Below are positions 55,597 to 64,000 of a DNA stretch of 64,000 bases, piece after piece. Under the pieces are notes generated by a model. It searched no databases, was not told the DNA's origin, and saw nothing but the letters and a program-made list of their open reading frames with translations. Made by a program: the position numbers and the translations under genes. The first letter of the stretch is position 1. Every line of letters starts with the position of its first letter. Origin of the DNA: Leptidea sinapis (Eukaryota > Arthropoda > Insecta > Lepidoptera > Pieridae); contig NC_066283.1 in assembly GCF_905404315.1 (NCBI RefSeq), positions 7,130,001-7,194,000 of the forward strand. Direction: 5' to 3'.

Positions 55597-55829
55597 AATT
55601 TATGAACGCGAAAGTCAAACCCGCGACCTTTTGGGTTCCGTCCGAGCGCTCTTCCCCTGAGCCAACCATTTGAGTTACGTATCGTTCATAAGTCTTGATA
55701 TGTCGCTTGCTTCAACTACAGCATCTACGTTACAGTTGGTAACCTGCTCAACCCCAATAATTGCAAATATGCAATTCCTTATAAGGAAATTGACTTGAGA
55801 TGTCGCTCTTTCAAATTTAAACAATTTGT
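55597..55829 (-). repeat. Composite tRNA-like repeat
   Basis: Minus strand: CAAATTTAAATTTGAAAG-type start, GCGACATCTCAAGTCAATTTCC, GTTGAGCAGGTTACCAACTG, GATGCTGTAGTTGAAGCAAG, GACATATCAAGACTTATGAACG, a tRNA-like part (GGTTGGCTCAGGGGAAGAGC, GCGGGTTTGACTTTCGCG), then TTCATAAATTTTG. This is the most complete single copy in the window. Confidence 0.7.
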
Positions 55830-56013
55830 AATTTTTTAAAGTGTTTAATTGGAGCAAATTGTATGACTCCATATATCTTAGCTTTTCATACGCAAGTCTA
55901 AATTTATTAATTTTAAAACATCTATATATTTTGGAAAAAATAGAAAAGCCTGTATACGCGTACGATCCCGTTACAAAAGTTCCAGTTGCAAAACGCGTCA
56001 TTTTCTAAAAGTA

Positions 56014-57442
56014 CGAGGGCGGCACTGAAAATTTCGGGAATCAAGGAAGTGACACAACATTACTATTTAAAAATGTATTTATTGCTTTTCGAAGTATTCT
56101 CCGCGAAATTTGACACATTTTGGAACCAATCATTGAAGCAACCATTCCTTTCGGAAGTTGGGGTCTCCAAAATGGCTGTTTTGTAGGCGTCCACAGCTTC
56201 TTCAGGTGATGATAATCTCTGACCACGCAATTTATTCTTTATTTTAGGGAAAGTATAGAAATCATTAGGGCTTAGTTTGGGGCTGTACGGCCGATGGTCT
56301 AAAAATTCTATGTTTTCTTGCTCTAAAAACTCTTTTGTTCTGTGCGCGGTGTGAGAACTCGCATTGTCGTGATGGAGGATGATGCGGCGGTTGCAGTTCT
56401 CTTTACGGAGTTCAGAAACGACCTGTGGCAAACAAATGCTAGTATACCATTCTGCATTTATTTTTCTTTTCTGCACTATTTTTTCTTTTATTAATTTAAC
56501 TCTGTTGGTGTAGACTTAATTTGGCAATTGTACAAACCTTAGTAGTTTTTATTGCTTTGAAACCGCAATGTAAAATTTGTTTTTTATTAATAAATATATA
56601 TATATATATAAAATTAACTGTTCTTTGTCCCTCAAGAGGAATAGTCGCAACATGGCCGGTTTTGGAGACCAACGTGGCCACCATTTTTTGTAACACTCCT
56701 TGAACGAACAATTTTTGTTGGCTTTAACTCATTTTTGAACACCCAAACTCGTGACTGGTTTTTTGTTTCGGGTTCGTACGCGTATATCCAGGATTCGTCA
56801 CCTGTTACGATGTTGTATACAGCATTTGAGGATCCTGCGTGGAATCTTTCGAGATTTCTAACGCACCAAGTAACGCGAGCCGCTTTTTGCTCTTCACAGA
56901 GCAAATGCGGTATCCATCGGGAAAACAACTTTTTTACACCTAATTGTTCATGCAAGATTATTTATATTTGACTCATGCCAATGTCTAAAGTTGCCTGAAT
57001 TTCGCGGTATGTCACATGTCGATTTTCCTCAATCAGCTTACGCACAGCATCAACGTTTTCTTTGGTGACTGCAGTTTTTGCCGGGCATCATCACTGAGCT
57101 TGACACGTCCACGTTGAAATTCAACAAACCAGCGATAAATTGTGGTTTTGGATGGGGCTTCATCACCAAATGCAGAAATCATCCGGTCAACAAACTGTTT
57201 TTGTGTTAAACCACTTCGAAGTCATAATAAATCATCGCTCTAGAATTTTCTCGAGTCAATTCCATTTTCTCAACGACTAAACAAGTGTGACAAGACCTTG
57301 TGACAAGACCGAGAATCTTTATTTAAAGAAATAAATTATATTCGATTTTTAAAACCAAAGAGTTTTCAATTAAAAAGATTTTAATATGATAATATGGAAT
57401 AATGGAAATATTCCATTCCCGATACTTTTAATGGACCCTATG
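56014..57442 (-). mobile_element. mariner element (Tc1/mariner superfamily) with degenerate TIRs
   Basis: CGAGGGCGGCACTGAAAATTT at 56014 after a TA, and the roughly inverted TTCCCGATACTTTTAATGGACCC ending near 57442 before a TA, are the probable ~28-bp TIRs and TA target duplication. The ~1.43 kb length is mariner-like once a ~165-bp insertion (about 56460-56620) is subtracted. It encodes the broken transposase listed separately. Confidence 0.75.
56063..57265 (-). pseudogene. mariner transposase, broken
   Basis: Minus-strand start MELTREN at 57265, then helix-turn-helix DNA-binding pieces (DRMISAFGDEAPSKTTIYRW, NVDAVRKLIEENRHVTYREI), then HEQLGVKKLFSRWIPH, TGDESWIYAYEP (first catalytic Asp), HHDNASSHTAHRTKEFL (second Asp) and YSPKLSPNDF (third Asp). 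The spacing between Asp 2 and Asp 3 is 34 residues, the D34D signature of mariner. Lesions: frameshift after DFEV, loss of the FREGRP-type linker with a shift near 57075, an in-frame stop near 56968, a frameshift near 56660, and a ~165-bp AT-rich insertion between the RTVN and AEWYT codons. It is not functional as it stands. Confidence 0.85.
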
Positions 57443-57499
57443 TATATTGAAATAAACATATTATTTAATTCTATGATCTATTTTTACTATTTTCCACAA

Positions 57500-57950
57500 C
57501 TTTACTGAAAAACATCGTGTGATAATCGGGTGTGTAGCTTACTGCATCTTCCTCTCCTCCTCGCGTTGTATTCCTCATTGCTAAGGGTCGTGATTTCTCT
57601 GAGGATTCAACTTCTTGACAATACTTCGCCACCTGTGTCTGTCTTTGGCTACGTGCAGTGCACCATGAAGTCCGATATCCAGAGATGTGCGGATTTGGTC
57701 AGACCATTTTATAGGGCTGCGACTTGTGGGGCGTCGTCCTTCTACCTTCCCAGTAACCCTCAGTTGTTCGAGGATGTGGCCATCATTTATGGCGATATGT
57801 CCAAATAACTCTAAGATTCTACGGAGGCAGATGGATGAGAGAGTCTGGTTTTTATACATAGAGTGTGAAGGATGCCCAACAAGCCCGAGCCCAATCGTAT
57901 CACAATGTACTGTAAAGGTGTCCCAAGCTGTAAATAACTGGTAACAGTAA
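57500..57950 (-). mobile_element. RTE-like LINE C-terminal fragment
   Basis: The minus frame 57581-57859 encodes RRILELFGHIAINDGHILEQ, LRVTGKVEGRRPTSRSPIKW and SDQIRTSLDIGLHGALHVAK. This is the C-terminal region of RTE-type LINE ORF2 (GHIAR.D...GRSP..W). It extends upstream to ~57920 (HCDTIGLGLVGHPSH) in a shifted frame. 57951-57975 is an AATCAAATCAAATCAAA run often found next to LINE insertions. Confidence 0.7.
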
Positions 57951-58045
57951 CAATCAAATCAAATCAAACTACTTTATTCATATAGGTTACGTTTTGAAAG
58001 GAAATGAAAAAAAAAATACTTATGAATATCAATAGTTGTCTTTTC

Positions 58046-58100
58046 TAGTATATATATATATATATACGCATATATATATATATATATGTATATATATGCG
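58046..58100. repeat. (TA)n microsatellite, self-complementary
   Basis: Two TA runs around TACGCATATA and TGTATATATATGCG. The array can fold on itself. Confidence 0.9.
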
Positions 58101-58109
58101 TTCAAATTA

Positions 58110-59313
58110 GTTGCTCGACATTGGTGATGGAAATATTTTGGAGGAGGGAGGTAAAATAAACATTCCCAGTAATCTTGGTGATGTGAGAGATGTGACTAGC
58201 TTAACGGACAGAATCTACCCCAATATTGTTCAATCTGCAGAAAATTGGCTGACCCATGCAGCGTAATTTTGACGCAAAGAGCTAATCTTTTTCAAGAAAC
58301 GACTCAGCCAACAGTATTAATAATTTTTTGCTAGAAAGGCTTCCCGCTGTTCAAATAAAATATGAATATTCATACACTGTATTGGAGGCCGACGATGCTG
58401 TGCATTATCCTGTATAGTTTCTTCACACTCTTGAGCCACCACCTCACATCCTATAACTCAAATTTGGTGCTCCAATTATTTTAATGCGTAATATTAACCC
58501 TCCAAATCTTTGCAATGGAAATGGAAAATGAAATTACTTTGAATGGAAATAGAACTTGTATAAACATGTGATTGAAGGTCCCACTTTCATTGGCGTCAAC
58601 CAAGGGAATATAGTCTTTATCCTTAGGATTCCCTTGATACCATCGGATTACCATTTGAATTTAAACTTCTGCAATTTCCGGTTAAAATGTGCTACGCGAT
58701 GACAATTAATAAAGCATAGGGCCAAACTTTGAAAGTAACCGGTATATATCACAGAAATGGTTGTTTCTTACATGGCCAGTTGTATATGGCGTGCTCCAGA
58801 GTCAGTTCACCAGATAGTTTAGTTATTCTTCAACCCAAAAGAAGAACTACAAATGTTGTTTACAGAGAAGTTTTAAAAAAATAGGACTGTCCATTCTTTT
58901 CTTCCATACCATCGGATTACCAATTGCGATTTAAACATACCAACATTTTCTGTATAAGATATTATGCTACTCAAAAATCTTATTATAATAATAAAGCCAG
59001 AATCAAACTTTGAAAACAGCCGGTGTTCATCTCAGAAATTGTTTCTTTCACGACCAGTTGTACCTACGTGGAGGTTTTTAACAACAGTATGTAAATTGAA
59101 ATTTTGTTAACGCGGAAGTTTTAAAATAGAACCGTCAGCTCTTTATTACTAAAAAAGATTATAATGTAAATTCCGACCTCTGTAGGTATGAACTATGAAG
59201 TGCGGTTTTTACAAGCAGTAGGACTTTTGTCGATAGGTTTGCCCTTCCAGCAGGAAAATACACTCATAGGAAATCAGAAATTATACGCGTCCGAAGTCGC
59301 GGGCAACTGCTAG
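58110..59313 (+). mobile_element. Decayed autonomous Helitron (helicase C-terminal part)
   Basis: Broken frames encode Pif1-like helicase segments: INIPSNLGDVRDVTSLTDRI near 58160, LNPPSKSLQW near 58490, IPLIP/LPFEFKLLQFPVKMCYAM near 58640, then QTLKVTGIYHRNGCFLHGQL and YMACSRVSSPDSLVI (helicase motif VI region) near 58780. A second diverged copy of the last ~170 bp follows at 58907-59070. The element ends CGCGGGCAACTGCTAG, then T, at 59313, the Helitron CTAG terminus preceded by a CGCG/CGCG mini-hairpin. Many stops. Rep/HUH part absent. Confidence 0.7.
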
Positions 59314-59654
59314 TTCAATATCAATCTGTAATAATAAAAAATATCGTTGGCAGATATGCGTCGGAGCCGACCGGTTGGACTACGGCCGCTCAAGTGCGAG
59401 GACATTTACTCGCATATAATAAACAATGTTAATATGTTTCTAAAAAGGGAATAAACAATCACATACTGAATATTCGATGTGTTAATTGGTACTCATTTAT
59501 GAAGAGTTATTATCTTAATGTCTTGGCCATGTGATACAAGCACCAAGGACAAAGTTATATGTTTTTACATTACACATGTGCAGCAATATTCATAATATGT
59601 AATGCCCATTTTTCTTTCATTTGTCACCAACCTCAAGAATCTGTACAAAATAGT

Positions 59655-60150
59655 TTTTTTTATTGAAAAGTTGAACAAACGAGAGTACTAGTCACCTAAT
59701 GGGAAGTGATCATCAAATCAAATCAAATCAAAATCACTATTCATCTAGATTCTAGGTCGAGGAAATGATTAATAGTTTTTCACCACTTCGGAAAAGGTGA
59801 GCAATGAGAAAAAGTGGCAAGCGCAACTCTTTTATATCAATATTTACAGTTTCATCGTTTTACAAATTAATTTAGTTACAATATTATGTAAAGTGATGCA
59901 ACATAAATACTGAAACATCAAAAATCAATAAATAAAAACAAACACAAGAGTTATTGAGTACAGTAGATGCATCAATCCATCATCCACACACAGAAATGTA
60001 CAGTCACACCAAATGACGTCGCTACAAGCAACTTTCTAGCAACACCAGAGGAATCACAGGAGCGTTGCTGGTCTTTTAGCTAGGTGTTCGCGCTACTTTT
60101 GAAGGCACCCATATCGTATTGTCCTGGGAATATCATGCAAAGAAGTTCAA
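59655..60150 (-). mobile_element. LINE-C 3' end split by another insertion
   Basis: 59655-59712 (GAAAAGTTGAACAAACGAG, GTCACCTAATGGGAAGTGATCA) and 60020-60150 (AACACCAGAGGAATCACAGG, TTGAAGGCACCCATATCGTA) are consecutive parts of a minus-oriented LINE-C end. The ~305 bp between begins (AAATC)n and includes a minus LINE 3' UTR-type sequence (CACTTCGGAAAAGGTGAGCA, AAAAAGTGGCAAGCGCAACT). Confidence 0.65.
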
Positions 60151-61094
60151 ACGGGCTCATTTCCGCAACTCAACGATTGTGCTATTCTGCTGTGCCTATT
60201 TTGCCAATGGAATGGGATAGGATGGAATTATGTGAATGGGAATTCCTTTCCTTGCTCCATTCCTTCCTATAGACTTCCAGGTTGAGTATGGGGTGTCAAG
60301 ATGTTGAGCCCTGGGCAATGCAGAAGGAGCTTGATATGGCGATTTGCCACATTGACGATGAGTGTTAGCAGCGGATTCTTGGTGCTGATGAAATGATAGA
60401 TAGGTTTGCTGTATATAAAGTAATTTATATGTCATCGCGGACCCGTTCGCACAGTACCAAAATTTGGCTGAGCTTCTAAGTTTCCCTATTCTTTGGATGC
60501 CTAAATACAGGGAAACAATAGTTAAAATGGCCTCAAAATAGCTCGCTCACCGGGATAAAGCAATCAATATCTGATGTCGTAATTAATAGTTTCTATAAAC
60601 TCCAACCTTGCGACGTTAGGAAATGTCTTTAAAGCAGCGGCACTTTCGCTTTACAAATATTTCGCTTTGCTTAATAACTGCCTCTCACCTTCGAATAACT
60701 GTCTTTTGTTCTTTCTCTAGTCTTAATTTTGTGATCAGCTTAAATTGATTGAAAAAAACCACTTACTACGAAACAGCGCGAATTATGAAGTTCACTTAAG
60801 CTTAGAAGATTTGTATAGGATGGTTCTTATGTAGATTGCTTTTAGACGATTTTGCGTATTTGATATTGATTTGCCCTTTTAACTGGCTTACCAAGGAAGA
60901 ACAGCGTTTCAATCTGATTTCAATTTATGTCTTTAAAATCATATCACAGTTCTACTTTGGTAAACGTTGAACCCAATAACAAAACAGGGCTAATATCTTA
61001 TAAGAATATTAAAATATAAACTTGAGTATCATTAACATTAAATTAACCTTGTTTCTTATCATATTTTATTTATATATAATATTTAAGCGATATC
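60151..61094. other. Intergenic DNA, nothing recognised
   Basis: No candidate exon or repeat that recurs here. Confidence 0.35.
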
Positions 61095-61222
61095 CGCTGT
61101 AGAGACTTGAAATTTAGTAGGAATATTCCTTTCGACGAGAAGGAGGTCAGCTAAGAACAACGTTCCATCCGCAAGAATTTTCTTTTATAAGGAACAGAAA
61201 AACGTCTGTTGGGTCAGCTATA
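61095..61222 (+). mobile_element. Helitron fragment
   Basis: GTAGAGACTTGAAATTTAGT, ATTCCTTTCGACGAGAAGG, then ACAGAAAAACGTCTGTTGGGTCAGCTA with the same ACAGA/TCTGT hairpin and terminus as the trimer family. The interior is mostly deleted. Confidence 0.5.
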
Positions 61223-61227
61223 TATAG

Positions 61228-61490
61228 CGTCCTGATGGGATAACTTTTTTTGCTTTGGCACGGTGAAGGGCGCACGCGTAAGGCTTCTCATGTGCAAGCT
61301 ACTTCAGTTGGTGCTGGTGCTGCTGTTTCGACTGCTGAAGACAGCAAACGTCGTACATATGTGCCATCTTACTGCCAGTCTTACATCTTTGTGCCATTTA
61401 AAGAATGTACGAATGTACTATCTACGCGCTTTAATAGACTATTATATTTCATAGGGTCATCCTAGCTATCTAACGCGGAAATGCTGCCAG
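61228..61490 (+). mobile_element. LINE-V fragment
   Basis: The frame encodes ASHVQATSVGAGAAVSTAED, SKRRTYV, SYIFVPFK. It ends over CTAACGCGGAAATGCTGCCAG, matching the reverse of 30480-30500. It is a diverged second copy of the 30480-30870 element with an internal deletion (the GVETLGPWGPEA block is lost). Confidence 0.6.
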
Positions 61491-62454
61491 TATTCTTGGT
61501 ATGTGTACCAAGTATCATCATAGTATCAACAAAATATAGTTTTTATATCATGTAATCATATTAAATATTGTAAATATCCTTATAAGCATTATTTTGTTTT
61601 GAACAAATGTTAATATTAACATTTATTAAGTATTATATTTCAATACGGAAGCGTATCAGTTCGTTCTCTGGCAAGTTCAGGGTCTTGTCGGGTGTCGGCC
61701 GTACCGGTCAAAGTCGAGTTCGATGCTCCCACCGCCCCGCTAGAACAATCATCTCATAATTTATACCAGCCTGGTATATTCTGCTATAATTATAAAACCT
61801 TCAAGACTCTTTTGGGAATACTTTTAATTAAGTATTTAACGCGGAAAAATGTGAACAAAATACGAAACAATAAAAATCTTTACATTATTCTGTAAACAAC
61901 AATGCTGATGCATTGTATATTTTTATATTTATTATACAAAAAAAAAAGAAATAAACATAATGTACATAAATAAAAAAATGGCTTTAGTCGCCATAATAAC
62001 CAGTCTTTTATTTTTAAATCACAAGGCTCTGTTTATTAAATATATAAAGTAATTGTAATTTCAATATATAAAGTGTTAATAACAGATAAAATTTCTGTAC
62101 AAAAGTAGGAAGAGGAAGAATTATTTGCTTTGGTTAGGTTTTAATGTGGACTCAACAATCTCGTTGGCCCTGTTCAAGTATTTTTTGTATTACTAATTAT
62201 TTATTACCTAGTTTATAATTAAATTTAAATAAATAATACCCAGTAAATTTGAAATACCATTTATTTGCAGTACTTTTCCATTTAGTCTTGTTGGAATCAG
62301 CTATTATAGGAAAATATTTACAGTTAAATATGGAAACAAATTTTTTTTTTATAATTTTACTTCACTGTCAGTATAAATCATCATCTAGCCTTTAAGTATA
62401 TTTATAAATTATAGCTAATACACAAAATACTGAATAGTTTGATTTTACTACAAT
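61491..62454. other. Intergenic DNA with a GC-rich patch
   Basis: 61660-61760 is GC-rich (GTCGGCCGTACCGGTCAAAG) with an open frame VSAVPVKVEFDAPTAPLEQS. There is no good splice context, so it is only a weak exon candidate. The rest is AT-rich. Confidence 0.3.
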
Positions 62455-62525
62455 TAAAAGAATTCAAAAAGAATTCAAAGGAATCAATTTTGAGAAAATA
62501 AATGCCTTTTTATGCCTTTTATTAT
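62455..62525 (+). mobile_element. LINE-Z 3' terminus scrap
   Basis: AATTCAAAGGAATCAATTTTGAGAAAATAAATGCCTTT matches the end of the LINE-Z copy at 48410-48455. Confidence 0.65.
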
Positions 62526-63727
62526 CAATATCTAAATTCAACGTGAACGTTAAAAAAAACGTTATTAGCACGAATTTAAATAGTGTTTAAATTTTGTAAG
62601 TAACAATGATTTTTGTTTTTATTATAATATAGTTGTTTTGCAGTAAGGAAGAGGGAAAATGACGCAATAAGGTAATCCAGTTTTATTCAAAGACTACCAA
62701 GTTACATATAACTTTCGAGAACATATATCATTCTAGAAAATTGTTTTTAAAGCGAAAATCATTAAGTATAACATATTAACATGTAATAACATTCTCAGAC
62801 TATGACTCCAAACACTATCCTATTTTGAATTAAAATATTTATTTGAATTTTTGTGTTGCTTAACGAGTAGCCAAACGAAACCAATACTTCATTTCTTTAA
62901 CAATACTCTTCAAATAAGGATGATTTAAGCATTTATTTATAACATAACAACAATATTGATAATACTAAATATAAACGTGTAGTAAGAACTATCATTTCGT
63001 GGAGGCAGAGACCTGACAGCACCAATGTGTGACCAATTATGAATTTTCAATGTGAGCCTTAGCTATTTTCATGTTCAAAATACTAAAGCTAATTCCAAGC
63101 GTGGCTGACTGTTTACGATCTGTTAATCAAAATCTGTTACAGTAACAATGGATTTGCTTGCCTTTACTTTGCTGTATCTCCGCTAAAGATGCTCCTTAGC
63201 CTTTCTAGAAACTTCTAGCACAGACTAGGTAAAAGTTTCTCATAGTTAGGCTGTTTCGCTGACGGAATTTTGCTAACTCTTATTAGCTTCCAGTAGCTCA
63301 ATTGAGACGCGTAGATAATTAATTTATAGCAATATCATTATTTAATTGAATACCTGATTTTATTCTATGCATTTTGTGAACATTATTGCGTCCATATAAA
63401 CTATTCAAGGCCCATTTGACAATAAAATACAACACGTTTGCCATCATTCTAAGAACGTTAAACTTAATTGAAAATAGACTTATTCGGATATCCTGTTCCG
63501 GTATTTTGAATGAATATAAATGATTCTATTCCAAAGCACCAAATACGTATCCAACTATAAAACTGACATCATCTGTAGAAGTTAGTAAATCTTTACACAA
63601 TGTGTCTCATTCACTGCTATTCAAAATATGCTTGTGAGTCTTCAGATCCCAATGGTACACATTTGCTTGCTTCTAGCTTGCTTCTCTAGAATATACTTTC
63701 TGTGAAAACATTCAGCCTGCTTGGTCT
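62526..63727. other. 3' flank of the lipase gene
   Basis: No repeat recognised. On the minus strand an AATAAA at 63363-63358 lies ~365 nt after the lipase stop codon and could be its polyadenylation signal. Others occur further away. Confidence 0.35.
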
Positions 63728-64000
63728 TCAAGTTGTGCTAAAGTGCTCCAAATACTTATAAACTGTTGGGAATATCCTTTGATTTACATATTGACTGTAC
63801 GCTACATCAAAATGGTTCCACAGTGGATCAGCCACTTCTTCTACCTCTAGCACATTTGGCAATTCATCTACCAACCAGTATACATCCTTAGTATCCACCA
63901 AATGATCATTTCGACCATATAAGATAACCATAGGTGGGGTAACAGAACTTAAATTATATTTCGGTGGTTCCTTACAACCATATTTTTTCATATTCCTCGC
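63728..64000 (-). CDS. Acid lipase (lysosomal/gastric type), terminal exon, partial
   Basis: The minus-strand frame is open to the window edge and ends TGA at 63730-63728, giving the last ~90 residues of an alpha/beta-hydrolase lipase. Visible features in order: ARNMKKYG, then PPKYNLSSVTPPMVILYGRN (strand before the acid residue), DHLVDTKDVYWL with the catalytic Asp of the triad, LPNVLEVEEV, and LWNHFDVAYSQYV with the catalytic His in the family's H-[FL]-D context. The C-terminus KYLEHFSTT is of normal length, so this is a true last exon. Family members hydrolyse triacylglycerols and cholesteryl esters and are usually secreted or lysosomal. The nucleophile elbow (GxSxG) and signal peptide would lie beyond the edge. 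Intact in what is seen. Confidence 0.88.
   Translation of the reverse strand, partial: ARNMKKYGCKEPPKYNLSSVTPPMVILYGRNDHLVDTKDVYWLVDELPNVLEVEEVADPLWNHFDVAYSQYVNQRIFPTVYKYLEHFSTT

Noticed and set aside
60196..60435. Open minus frame of 79 codons
   Set aside because: No conserved motif, and no coding bias compared with flanks.

Overview
This is a repeat-rich, AT-rich window of eukaryotic nuclear DNA, almost certainly from a butterfly or moth (Lepidoptera). The evidence is long introns, spliceosomal exon boundaries, and a dense mix of retroposons, Helitrons, several LINE clades and a mariner, of the kinds familiar from butterfly genomes. Nothing looks bacterial: there are no operons, no ribosomal RNA and no CRISPR. 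The species cannot be read from the sequence.

Two host genes can be supported, both on the minus strand. The first enters from the left edge and runs back to at least 23277. I find three exons, at 22578-23277, 20917-21157 and 205-371. Each ends in a good donor, and their phases fit one another (1+2 and 2+1 nt), so they read as one protein across a 1.4 kb and a 20.5 kb intron. The product is a basic, Ser/Pro-rich, largely disordered protein. I could not identify it; a link to the insect RGK (Rad/Gem/Kir-type) small GTPases is only a weak guess. The second gene is at the right edge (63728-64000): the terminal exon of an acid (lysosomal/gastric-type) lipase with its catalytic Asp and His segments.

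Everything between is intronic or intergenic and dominated by mobile elements. The working names used here are local labels. Family A is a ~310 bp SINE-like retroposon with two strong internal hairpins, present about 14 times. LINE-C is an APE-type non-LTR element with one 2.35 kb 5'-truncated copy at 36912-39266 (YADD reverse transcriptase, one frameshift) and many tail scraps. LINE-Z is a second APE-type LINE (FADD) with a 1.9 kb broken copy at 46610-48470 and relatives at 10620, 23740, 28625 and 50640. RTE-type, LINE-V and LINE-W are further LINE remnants. The Helitrons end in CTAG with a subterminal hairpin and include a head-to-tail trimer at 35256-36282 and a decayed helicase-bearing copy ending at 59313. 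A mariner pseudogene with TIRs lies at 56014-57442. There is also an AACCGACTTC-type repeat, a TIR element at 16604-17445, and a composite tRNA-like repeat.

Many elements are nested: LINE-C inside the composite tRNA-like repeat, a Helitron inside a 75-bp tandem array, and an AACCGACTTC repeat inside a LINE-Z tail. Several are folded back as inverted repeats. I see no convincing new functional system. The most interesting signals are structural: the hairpin-bearing family A, the composite tRNA-like repeat, the Helitron tandem array, and three unusual palindromes or foldbacks.
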